Source: JBPBQZ01 sp050955105
GTDB lineage: Bacteria > Pseudomonadota > Gammaproteobacteria > Burkholderiales > Burkholderiaceae
Assembly (NCBI GenBank): GCA_050955105.1
Contig: JBPBQZ010000132.1
Span: forward strand, 1 to 14,347
Direction: 5' to 3'
Length of the DNA stretch: 14,347 nucleotides
The notes beneath the pieces are model-generated. The model was given only the letters and a program-made list of their open reading frames with translations, did not search any database and had not been told where the DNA came from. Positions 7,068-14,347 of the stretch are shown in pieces. Position numbers and translations under genes: made by a program. Within the stretch, counting starts at the first letter, position 1. Each line of letters begins with the position of its first letter.

Positions 7068-9539
7068 ATGGGGATGGGCGGGGGAGAGATGGGTATGAAT
7101 AAGCGTGCACGGGGCGCGCAAGTTGTAACCCGCAGCCAAGGCTGGACTGGCAAGCGGGCGTATTTATGGTTGGCCGCATTGGCAGTGAGCGCTTTTCTAT
7201 TGGTGCCACGGGCCGGTCACGCGGCACCTGCGCCATTGGCCGCACCGGCGGCGGGACTGCAGTCCACGGATACGAGCGCAAACGCGGGCCTGGCGACACC
7301 GCTGGGCGCTTTGGCGTCGCCGCTCGCAGCAGGCGCCGGCACGACGCCGGCCGATCGTACGCGCGTGCCGACTACCTCCGACCAAGGTGAGCCGCTGCCG
7401 AATGGCGGGCGCCGCTACACCTTGAATTTCCGCCAGTTGGGTTCGCTCTATCCGCTGGAACTGCGCGGCGTCGACGGCACCATCGGTGTGCCGTTCTCGG
7501 TGCGTTCCGACGAGGTGGTAACAGGTGCGCGACTGCACCTGAACTACAGCTATTCGCCGGCGCTGATCACCAATATGTCGCACCTGAAGATCTCGGTGAA
7601 CGGCGAGGTCGCGGCCACCGTGCCCTTGGCCAAGGAACAGGCCGGCATTTTGCTGAGCCGCGACATTCCGATCGAGCCGCGCCTGATCACCGATTTCAAT
7701 CAGCTGAACGTGCAATTGATCGGTCATTACACGATGGAGTGTGAAGACCCGTTGAATTCGACGCTGTGGGCCAACGTCGGCAACGACAGCAGTCTCGAAT
7801 TGACGGTGGCACCGCTGCCGACGGGGAATGACCTGGCCTCGCTGCCGCTGCCATTCTTCGACCGTCGCGACGTGCGCCGTCTGGAATTGCCGTTCGTGTT
7901 CGGCGCGGCGCCTTCGCAGCAGACGCTTGAAGCGGCGGGCATCGTGTCGTCGTGGCTGGGTTCGCTGGCCGGGTATCGCGGCGCGCTGTTCCCGGCGCTG
8001 TTGAGCCAGGCGCCGCAAACCGGTAACGCCGTGGTGTTCGCCACGTCCGACGAGCGCCCGGCAGGCCTGACCTTGCCGCCGATCCAGGGGCCGTCGCTGT
8101 CGGTCGTCAACAATCCGGCCGATCCGCGCGGCAAGCTGTTGCTGGTGATGGGACGCGATACGCATGAACTGAAAACCGCCGCGATGGCGCTCGGTATCGG
8201 CCAGTCGGCTTTGTCCGGGCAAAGCGCGGTGATCGGTTCGCTGACCGATGTGAAAGCGCGCGAGCCTTACGACGCGCCTGCATGGGTGCGCAGCGACCGG
8301 CCGGTGCGCTTTGGCGAATTGGCCGACCAGAAAGACCTGAATGTGTCGGGCTACAACCCCGATCTGGTGCGCGTGAATTTGCGTATGCCGCCCGATCTGT
8401 TCGCCTGGCGCAGCAACGGCATTCCGATCGATCTGCTGTATCGCTACACGCCGCGCCCAAGTGCCGACAAGTCGACGCTGAACATCAGCGTCAACAACAA
8501 CTTCGTCACTTCACTGCGCATTCCGACCTATGCCGCGGGCAGCTTGATGCCTTCGGCTTTGTCGAACACGCTGGCGGCCGACGGCTCGGCCGCGCGCGAA
8601 GCGAAGATTCGCATCCAGCCTTTCCTGCTGCCGTCGACCAGCCAGTTGCAGTTCCACTATTACTACGACTATGTGAAGAACGGCGCGTGTAAAGACGTGT
8701 TGCTCGACAACGTGCGCGGCGCCATCGATCCCGATTCCACCATCGACCTGTCGAGCTTCGCGCATTACATGGCGCTGCCGGATCTGGCCGCCTTCAGTAA
8801 CAGCGGCTTCCCGTTCACGCGCATGGCCGACCTGTCGCAGTCGGCGGTGATTTTGCCGGATGCGCCGCGTGCCGCGGACATCTCGCTGTACCTCGCGCTG
8901 ATGGGCCGCATGGGCGGCTCGACCGGCTATCCGGTTACGGGCGTCAGCGTGGGTCGTGCGACCGATGCGCATAATTTTGCCGATAAAGACCTGTTGGTGA
9001 TCGGCGCGCCGGAGAACCAGGCCTTGTTCCACGACTGGGCCAAATCGATGCCGTTCTCGTCGAATGCCGGCGGTTCCAGCATCGACTTGTCGGACCTCGC
9101 GTTTCGCGTCTATGACTGGTGGCATGGCGACCGCGGCATGGAACGCGCGCCGCGCAGCGCCACGCTGTCGCTGACCAGCCAGATGTCGGATGCGGTCATC
9201 ATGGGCTTCCAGTCGCCGTTGAACAGTTCGCGCAGCGTGGTGGCCTTGGCCGGCAGCGGACCGCAGAACATGTCCGACCTGTTGAGCGCGCTGATGGACG
9301 CCGAGCTGGTCGGGCAGATCCAGGGTGGCCTGACGGTGGTGCACGGTCGTAGCGTCAGCAGTATTGCCAGTGGCAACGCCTACTACGTCGGCTCGCTGCC
9401 GCCGCTGACTTATCTGCGCTGGATGATGTCCGTGCATCCGCTGTTGCTGGTGCTTTGCGCACTGGTGGTGGCGCTGATCATCGCCATGGTGCTGTTCCGC
9501 CTGCTGCGCGGCATTGCTGCCAAACGGCTGCAAAAGTGA
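7068..9539 (+). CDS. bcsB: cellulose synthase regulatory/periplasmic subunit BcsB
   Basis: The periplasmic partner of BcsA, which guides the glucan and whose C-terminal membrane helix is needed for catalysis. It has 823 residues from the ATG at 7068. A signal peptide (hydrophobic core YLWLAALAVSAFLLVP, likely cleavage after AGHA near residue 52) is followed by about 60 residues of Ala/Pro/Gly-rich linker. The BcsB core starts near RYTLNFRQLGS, with the conserved ECEDPLNSTLWANV block (C225) and NGACKD (C541). A transmembrane helix at about 792-812 ends in a basic tail. The start is ambiguous. ATG 7068 follows the bcsA stop by one base and has GGAAG 5 bases upstream. ATG 7095, giving MNKRARG, has the stronger GGAGAG 6 bases upstream and a more typical signal-peptide start. 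The choice does not affect the mature protein. Confidence 0.96.
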   Translation: MGMGGGEMGMNKRARGAQVVTRSQGWTGKRAYLWLAALAVSAFLLVPRAGHAAPAPLAAPAAGLQSTDTSANAGLATPLGALASPLAAGAGTTPADRTRVPTTSDQGEPLPNGGRRYTLNFRQLGSLYPLELRGVDGTIGVPFSVRSDEVVTGARLHLNYSYSPALITNMSHLKISVNGEVAATVPLAKEQAGILLSRDIPIEPRLITDFNQLNVQLIGHYTMECEDPLNSTLWANVGNDSSLELTVAPLPTGNDLASLPLPFFDRRDVRRLELPFVFGAAPSQQTLEAAGIVSSWLGSLAGYRGALFPALLSQAPQTGNAVVFATSDERPAGLTLPPIQGPSLSVVNNPADPRGKLLLVMGRDTHELKTAAMALGIGQSALSGQSAVIGSLTDVKAREPYDAPAWVRSDRPVRFGELADQKDLNVSGYNPDLVRVNLRMPPDLFAWRSNGIPIDLLYRYTPRPSADKSTLNISVNNNFVTSLRIPTYAAGSLMPSALSNTLAADGSAAREAKIRIQPFLLPSTSQLQFHYYYDYVKNGACKDVLLDNVRGAIDPDSTIDLSSFAHYMALPDLAAFSNSGFPFTRMADLSQSAVILPDAPRAADISLYLALMGRMGGSTGYPVTGVSVGRATDAHNFADKDLLVIGAPENQALFHDWAKSMPFSSNAGGSSIDLSDLAFRVYDWWHGDRGMERAPRSATLSLTSQMSDAVIMGFQSPLNSSRSVVALAGSGPQNMSDLLSALMDAELVGQIQGGLTVVHGRSVSSIASGNAYYVGSLPPLTYLRWMMSVHPLLLVLCALVVALIIAMVLFRLLRGIAAKRLQK

Positions 9540-9541
9540 GG
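9536..9541 (+). promoter_or_regulatory. ribosome binding site that sets the bcsZ GTG start
   Basis: GTGAGG lies 8 bases before GTG 9550 and overlaps the bcsB stop codon. It favours the GTG over an upstream in-frame TTG (9514) that lies inside bcsB and has no such sequence. The nearby ATG at 9543 is out of frame and stops after three codons. Confidence 0.65.
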
Positions 9542-9549
9542 CATGTGTC

Positions 9550-10830
9550 GTGAAGGTTTTATTTCGACGCGGGATCCCGGCACGGGCGGGCGCGAGCCTG
9601 CTGGCGCTCGCCATCAGCCTGAGCGTCGCCCAGGTGGCTAGCGCGGCACCGTCGGCACCGGCCAACACGGCGACCCCGGCCGACGCGGCAGCCGGACGTC
9701 CCGCGCGCTCGCCGGTGGCAGCGTCGCCGGTGCGCCAGGCTTCCACGCTGGCGATACCGTCAGCGCCCTGCAATTGGCCGCTATGGAACGTTTTCGCCAA
9801 CACGCATGTGCAGAACGATGGCCGGGTCGTCGATTTCAGTACGCCGACCCAACAAAGCACCTCGGAAGGGCAGGCTTATGCGCTGTTCTTCGCCCTGGTC
9901 AACAACGATCGAGCGGCTTTCGATCGGGTTCTCGGTTGGACCGAGGCGAACCTCGCCGGGGGTGACTTGCGCGCGCGGCTGCCGGCCTGGCAATGGGGTC
10001 GCGCCAAAGACGGCAGCTATACGGCGCTCGATCGGAATTCTGCGTCGGATGCCGATACCTGGCTGGCCTATACCCTATTCGAGGCCGGCCGGCTCTGGCG
10101 TGAGCCGAGCTTTTTGATGCTGGCGCGTGCCGTGACGGCGCAGATCGAAGATCGTGAGGTGGCGGATCTGCCCGGTTTTGGTCCGATGTTGCTGCCGGGC
10201 GAGAATGGTTTTCAACTGGCGGACGATGTGTGGCGCCTCAACCCGAGCTATCTGCCGCTGCCGGTGCTGCGCCTCTTGGCATTGCAGAGCCCGGATGGTC
10301 CGTGGCGGCGCCTGGCGGTGAATGCCGAGCGCTTTATCGTGGCGGTTTCGCCGAAGGGCTTCGCGCCCGACTGGGCGGCATACCAGACCGGCAAGGGCTT
10401 TGTCGTGGACCCGGTCAAGGGTGACGTGGGCAGTTACGACGCGATCCGCGTTTATCTATGGGCCGGCATCACGTCGCGCGGCGAGCCGCTGCTCAAGCCA
10501 TTGCTGGCGGCCCTTGGCGGCATGAACGTGGCGTCGCTGGCGGCCGCGCCGCCAGAGAAAGTGGCGACCCTTGCGGGCGGTTATACCGGCGCGGCGCCAG
10601 TGGGTTTCTCGGCTGCCTTGTTGCCTTATTACAAAACCCTCGGCGCCGACCGAGCGCTGGTGGCCGCGCAAGCGCGCGTCGCGAGCGCGGCCGCCGCGCC
10701 GGGAAATTACTATGACAACGTGCTTACGCTATTCGGCCAGGGCTGGCTTGACGGTCGCTACCGTCTTGACGGACAAGGTCGACTGACGCCGCGCTGGGGG
10801 AATGCATGCCAATCGGCCAACGCACAATAG
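9550..10830 (+). CDS. bcsZ: periplasmic endo-1,4-beta-glucanase BcsZ (GH8 cellulase)
   Basis: A glycoside hydrolase family 8 endoglucanase, normally periplasmic, that trims misordered glucan and tunes cellulose output. It has 426 residues from the GTG at 9550. A signal peptide (residues 1-32, cleavage after VASA) precedes an Ala/Pro-rich linker of about 40 residues. The catalytic domain opens at CNWPLWNVF. The catalytic acid is E106 in STSEGQAY and the probable base is D297 in SYDAIRVYLWAG; their spacing (191) is close to that of the E. coli pair E55 and D243 (188). A cysteine starts the domain and another lies in the last ten residues (GNACQ), which could form a disulfide. The gene starts 10 bases after bcsB and its end overlaps bcsC by 25 bases. 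Confidence 0.95.
   Translation: MKVLFRRGIPARAGASLLALAISLSVAQVASAAPSAPANTATPADAAAGRPARSPVAASPVRQASTLAIPSAPCNWPLWNVFANTHVQNDGRVVDFSTPTQQSTSEGQAYALFFALVNNDRAAFDRVLGWTEANLAGGDLRARLPAWQWGRAKDGSYTALDRNSASDADTWLAYTLFEAGRLWREPSFLMLARAVTAQIEDREVADLPGFGPMLLPGENGFQLADDVWRLNPSYLPLPVLRLLALQSPDGPWRRLAVNAERFIVAVSPKGFAPDWAAYQTGKGFVVDPVKGDVGSYDAIRVYLWAGITSRGEPLLKPLLAALGGMNVASLAAAPPEKVATLAGGYTGAAPVGFSAALLPYYKTLGADRALVAAQARVASAAAAPGNYYDNVLTLFGQGWLDGRYRLDGQGRLTPRWGNACQSANAQ
10796..10801 (+). promoter_or_regulatory. ribosome binding site for bcsC inside bcsZ
   Basis: GGGGGA ends 4 bases before the ATG at 10806. It supports this start, as does the signal peptide that begins there; ATG 10802 is out of frame with BcsC. 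Confidence 0.5.
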
Positions 10831-13800
10831 TTGCCGCAGTCGCTTCGGCGATTGCCGCGCTCAGCATTCAGCCTGCGCTGGCGCAAGCCGATCCGCAAAA
10901 GCTGCTGATCGACCAGGGCAGCTACTGGCAGGCGCACGCGCGTGGCGACCTGGCAGCGCAAGCCTGGCAGAAACTGCTGAAGCTGAATCCGAACCAACCC
11001 GATGCGCTGTATGGCATGGGCCTGGTCGAAGCCGATCGTGGGCGTGCCGACCGCGCGCAGCAGTATCTCGACCAGTTGAAACAAGTCAGCCCGAATCATC
11101 CGGGCGTGACGGCGCTGGCCGCACGACTCGGTCAGCCTTTGCCACAAAACAGCACGCTTGCCAGCGCGCGCGAACTTGCGCAAGCCGGCAAGCCGGCTGC
11201 GGCCGTGCAACAGTATCAGCGCGCGATGGCCACGGAAAAGGCCACGCCGCAGCTGCAACTCGAATATCTGCAAACGCTGGGTGGCACCTCGCAAGGCTGG
11301 GACGAAGCGCGGCGTGGGCTGGAAAAGCTTGCGCACGACAATCCCAACGACAGCAAGATCGCGCTGGCGCTGGCTCAGCATCTGACCTATCGAGAAGCCA
11401 CGCGGCGCGACGGCATTCGTCAGTTGGCGGCCTTGTCGACCCGCAGCGACGTCGGCGCGGCGGCACGCAATAGTTGGCGCCAGGCCTTGATCTGGCTGGG
11501 CGCGCGCGCTTCCGACCAGCCGCTTTATCAGGCCTATTTGGGCACCGTACCCGACGACGCGGCCGTCAAGGCGCGTTACGACGCGATGATTGCGCAGGAG
11601 CAGACCGCCCAGGCCGACCAGCGTGCCAACGCCGCGGCGCGGCAAGCCAATGCCGCCAACGCCGCGCAGGGGCGCGTGGTGGCGCAGGGCTTCGAGGCCT
11701 TGCAGCGTGGCGACCTGGATACCGCGACCGCACGTTTCCAAAGCGTCTTGGCGGATCATCCGAACGATGGCGACGCGCTCGGCGGTATGGGCGTATTGCG
11801 CCTCAAGCAAGAGAAATTTCCGGAAGCTCAAAGCCTGCTCGAACGCGCGTCACGCGGACCGAATCCGGGGCGTTGGCGCTCGGCACTGAACAGCGCTTCT
11901 TACTGGGCGCTGGTCAATAGCGCGAATGCCGCGCGCCAGGTCGGCGATGCGCAGAGCCTGCAGAAAGCGCGCGATATGTTGATGCGCGCCATCAAGATCG
12001 ATCCGGCCGAAGTGACCGCGCAAAACGCGCTGGGCGACGTGCTGATGGCGTCCGGCGATGCGCCGGGTGCCGAGGCGGCTTACCGGATGGTGTTGCGCCG
12101 GCAGTCGAATAATCCCGATGCGATTCGTGGGCTGGTCGGTGCACTGACGCAGCAGAATCGCGGTGACGAAGCGCTGCAATTTGCCAGCCAGTTGAGTGAC
12201 CAGGAACGTCAGCAGCTCGGCGGCCTGGGCACCTTGCGCGCACAGAAGCTGCAAGCCGATGCGCGGGTGGCCGAGCAGCGCGGTGATTATGCGACCGCCC
12301 GCTCGAACCTTGAAGATGCGCTGCTGAACGATCCGGATAGTCCATGGATTCGTCTGGATCTGGCGCGTATCTATATGAAGCAGGGTGCCCTCGTCAACGC
12401 CCGCAGCGTGATGGATGGCCTGCTGGTCTCGAATCCAGACCTGCCGGATGCATTGTATGCGAGTGCCTTGCTGTACAGCGAGCTAAGCGACTGGAATCAG
12501 ACGCTGACCACGCTTGATCGCATTCCCGCATCGAGCCGTACTCGGGACATGAGCAGTCTGCAGCGTCGCGCCTGGGTGCATGCCACGGTCGACCGTGCCT
12601 TGGCGCTGTCGCGGCAAGGACAGACGCAGGCCGCGCATGGGCTGGCCGACCAGGCCGCGAGTGTGGCGGGCACCGACCCCGAACTGGCTGGCGCCGTGGC
12701 GTCAGTGTATGCCGAGACCGGCGACAACAATCGCGCGCTCACGCTGATGCGGCAAGTGCTGGCGCAAACGCCTCGGCCGGATGCCGGCATGCGCTTGCAA
12801 TACGCGGGCGTGTTGCTGCGCACGCAGCAAGATGCCGAGGCGATCAGTGTGCTGCGGCAGTTGCAGACTATGCAATTGAGCGCTTCGCAGCGCGACGATC
12901 TCGACAAGCTGCAGGGCGCGCTGGCGCTGCGCCAGGCCGATCAACTGCGCGAGCAGGGCGATTTGGTGAACGCCTACAATGTGATCGCGCCAGCGCTGGC
13001 CGCGCATCCTGACGATCCGGATCTGCAGGCGGCGCTGGCACGCATGTATGCGTCGGCGGGCGAATACGATCAGGCGCTGCGGCTGTATGTGCAGGCGCAT
13101 GCGGCGCGTCCGGACGATCTGGACTTGACGCTCGCGGCCGCTGGTACGGCATCGCAGGCAAAGAACTACAAGTTCGCCGAGCAGGCCATCGATACCGCGT
13201 TGAAGCAGGCGCCGAATAATCCGCGCGTGCTGGCGCAGGCCGGTCGCGTGTATCGCGGCATGGGCAAGAATTCCACTGCCGCCAATTATTTCCGTCGCTC
13301 GCTGGCAGCCGAAAACGCGCCGGTGGATGACGGCAATTCGCCGCTGGGGCTGCGCCTGGTCGATCGCAACGGCATGCCGATTCAGGGCACCGTCACGCCC
13401 GGACGCCTGCCGGGCAATCCGTTTATCGGCAAGCACGTGGTCGGCGCGGCCGGCAACGGCAATGTCGCAACGGCTGCGGGCAGCCCGGTGGCGTTCGGCG
13501 CGCAGCCATCGCCTGGGCAATTCAGCGGCACCGGCGGTCCGCCGGGACAAGCGCTGCCGACCGTGCAGGGCGCGTATCCGTATCCGACGCAGCCGTATCC
13601 GACACAACCTTACTCAGCGCAACCCGCTGTTCAGACCATGCCCTACCTCCCGCCGAACGTGCCATCGGCCGCGGCCGTGCAGCAGGCGCCCGTGCCGGGA
13701 TATGGCTATCCGGCCAGCGCACCCGCGGTATGGCCGAATTATCCGAAAGCCACGGGTACGCGCTCGCAGAACGACGCTGGCGCGGCGCGCTACGCCGGCA

Positions 13801-14347
13801 ACGGCAGTAACGAAAGCGCAGGGGCTGACTACGGCGGCGCGTCGGCGTCGGGCGGTGGTTATGGTGCCGCGCCGGTTGCGTATCAACAAGGCGGCGCATA
13901 TCCGCAGCAGGGCTATGCGCAGCAAGGGTATCCGCAGCAGGCTTATGCGCCGCAGCCTTACCCGCAAGCGGCGCCGCAGCAAGCCTATGGTCAGCAGCCG
14001 TATCCGCAGCAGCAGGGCTACGCTCAGCCGTCGTATCCGCAGCAGGGCTACGCGCCGCAGGCATACCCGCAACAGGGCTATGCGCCGCAGCCGTATGCAC
14101 AGCCGGCTTATGCCGCACAGCCGCAGCAGACTTATCCGCAGCAGGCGTATGCGCCACAGCCGTATGCACCGCAGGCTTATGCCGCGCAGCCGAACCCGCA
14201 ACAGGCATATGCGGCCCAGCCGTACCCGCAGCAGCCGTACCCCCAGCAGGCGTATCAGCAGGCCTATGCACCGCAGCCCGCGCAGCCTTACGCTTCGGCC
14301 GGCTATGTGCCGAATGGCTCGTCCGCGCAGGGCGCGGCTTATCCGCA
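10806..14347 (+). CDS. bcsC: cellulose export protein BcsC, TPR scaffold (3' truncated by the window edge)
   Basis: BcsC links the inner-membrane synthase to the outer membrane: periplasmic TPR repeats lead to a C-terminal beta-barrel through which cellulose leaves. At least 1180 residues are encoded here with no stop before the edge. A signal peptide (1-26, cleavage after PALA) is followed by TPR-like helix pairs from about 30 to 836, for example the WQAHARGDLAAQAWQKLL and YGMGLVEADRGR segments. An Ala/Asn/Gln-rich stretch at about 264-289 separates two TPR blocks. After the last TPR a linker contains the NPFIGKHVV segment, then a Tyr-Pro-rich region from about residue 923 and a dense Tyr/Pro/Gln/Ala repeat from 1026 to the window edge. 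The barrel domain is not reached, so whether it is intact cannot be told. The ATG lies inside the end of bcsZ. Confidence 0.95.
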   Translation, partial: MPIGQRTIVAAVASAIAALSIQPALAQADPQKLLIDQGSYWQAHARGDLAAQAWQKLLKLNPNQPDALYGMGLVEADRGRADRAQQYLDQLKQVSPNHPGVTALAARLGQPLPQNSTLASARELAQAGKPAAAVQQYQRAMATEKATPQLQLEYLQTLGGTSQGWDEARRGLEKLAHDNPNDSKIALALAQHLTYREATRRDGIRQLAALSTRSDVGAAARNSWRQALIWLGARASDQPLYQAYLGTVPDDAAVKARYDAMIAQEQTAQADQRANAAARQANAANAAQGRVVAQGFEALQRGDLDTATARFQSVLADHPNDGDALGGMGVLRLKQEKFPEAQSLLERASRGPNPGRWRSALNSASYWALVNSANAARQVGDAQSLQKARDMLMRAIKIDPAEVTAQNALGDVLMASGDAPGAEAAYRMVLRRQSNNPDAIRGLVGALTQQNRGDEALQFASQLSDQERQQLGGLGTLRAQKLQADARVAEQRGDYATARSNLEDALLNDPDSPWIRLDLARIYMKQGALVNARSVMDGLLVSNPDLPDALYASALLYSELSDWNQTLTTLDRIPASSRTRDMSSLQRRAWVHATVDRALALSRQGQTQAAHGLADQAASVAGTDPELAGAVASVYAETGDNNRALTLMRQVLAQTPRPDAGMRLQYAGVLLRTQQDAEAISVLRQLQTMQLSASQRDDLDKLQGALALRQADQLREQGDLVNAYNVIAPALAAHPDDPDLQAALARMYASAGEYDQALRLYVQAHAARPDDLDLTLAAAGTASQAKNYKFAEQAIDTALKQAPNNPRVLAQAGRVYRGMGKNSTAANYFRRSLAAENAPVDDGNSPLGLRLVDRNGMPIQGTVTPGRLPGNPFIGKHVVGAAGNGNVATAAGSPVAFGAQPSPGQFSGTGGPPGQALPTVQGAYPYPTQPYPTQPYSAQPAVQTMPYLPPNVPSAAAVQQAPVPGYGYPASAPAVWPNYPKATGTRSQNDAGAARYAGNGSNESAGADYGGASASGGGYGAAPVAYQQGGAYPQQGYAQQGYPQQAYAPQPYPQAAPQQAYGQQPYPQQQGYAQPSYPQQGYAPQAYPQQGYAPQPYAQPAYAAQPQQTYPQQAYAPQPYAPQAYAAQPNPQQAYAAQPYPQQPYPQQAYQQAYAPQPAQPYASAGYVPNGSSAQGAAYP
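13572..14347 (+). repeat. Tyr/Pro/Gln/Ala-rich repeat region within bcsC
   Basis: The region opens with YPYPTQPYPTQPY (from 13572), passes through a Gly/Ser/Asn-rich spacer and becomes a dense array from 13881 to the edge, built of YPQQGYAPQ- and YAPQPYA-like units. Within the last 155 residues I count 27 tyrosines and no Asp, Glu, Lys, Arg, His, Cys, Leu, Ile, Met, Phe or Trp. Synonymous codons vary between copies (CAG/CAA, TAT/TAC, GCG/GCA/GCC), which points to older expansion kept at protein level. It continues past the window. Confidence 0.9.
14079..14192 (+). repeat. diverged long duplication inside the bcsC repeat
   Basis: A 45-base block at 14079-14123 (YAPQPYAQPAYAAQP) recurs at 14148-14192 (YAPQPYAPQAYAAQP), offset by 69 bases, or 23 codons. 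The copies differ by two silent changes and a swapped codon pair (CAG CCG against CCG CAG). This is a higher-order unit above the short Y-P-Q repeats. Confidence 0.6.

Noticed and set aside
9514..9549. TTG 9514 as the bcsZ start
   Set aside because: It lies inside bcsB without a Shine-Dalgarno and would add 12 polar residues before an otherwise normal signal peptide; GTG 9550 has GTGAGG correctly spaced.
8511..9860. 449-codon open frame on the - strand across the bcsB-bcsZ junction
   Set aside because: Antisense shadow: no recognisable domain, composition rich in His/Arg/Gln, and it crosses a real gene boundary.
13522..14271. - strand frames with periodic Ala/His/Pro or Leu/Arg/Ile translations over the bcsC repeat
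   Set aside because: The periodicity is inherited from the Tyr/Pro/Gln repeat on the + strand; no start context or independent evidence.

Overview
The window looks like a chromosomal segment of a betaproteobacterium, most probably Burkholderiaceae (Burkholderia sensu lato). The basis is high GC with GC-rich third positions, the gene order bcsD-bcsP-bcsQ-bcsA-bcsB-bcsZ-bcsC, and an adjacent apaH and lysophospholipid acyltransferase. The genus is inferred and I cannot fix it from sequence alone.

Region 1 (1-2058) is housekeeping. A PlsC/OlsA-type acyltransferase on the + strand is open to the left edge of the window. It converges, across about 48 bases, on apaH (symmetrical Ap4A hydrolase, - strand). 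Region 2 (2059-2380) is a divergent intergenic region between apaH and the cellulose operon. It is visibly more AT-rich than the genes and holds a plausible sigma70-type promoter, an interrupted palindrome at the predicted transcription start, and a repeated 9-mer. I see no convincing gene in it.

Region 3 (2381-14347, running off the right edge) is a type I bacterial cellulose synthesis operon, all on the + strand. In order it encodes: BcsD (oligomeric organiser of glucan export); BcsP (proline-rich protein with a BcsR-like head); BcsQ (MinD/ParA-like ATPase); BcsA (GT2 synthase with PilZ c-di-GMP sensor); BcsB (periplasmic co-catalytic subunit with a C-terminal membrane anchor); BcsZ (GH8 endoglucanase); and BcsC (TPR scaffold plus outer-membrane barrel, 3' truncated before the barrel). 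From bcsP onwards the genes overlap or nearly touch, which implies one translationally coupled transcript. All catalytic and c-di-GMP-binding motifs I could check in BcsA, BcsQ and BcsZ are intact, so the machine looks functional. BcsD, BcsP and BcsQ act at the cytoplasmic face, BcsA/BcsB polymerise and translocate, BcsZ trims, and BcsC guides the chain out.

The operon type is known. The two most unusual things are inside proteins. First, BcsC carries a Tyr/Pro/Gln/Ala-rich repeat region, at least 155 residues with no charged residue, at the place where the TPR scaffold should lead into the outer-membrane barrel; it runs past the window edge. Second, BcsP carries near-identical short helix-like motifs at its N and C termini, separated by a long Pro/Ala-rich linker, which suggests a bivalent tether. 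I saw no tRNA, rRNA, insertion sequence, CRISPR array or phage attachment site.
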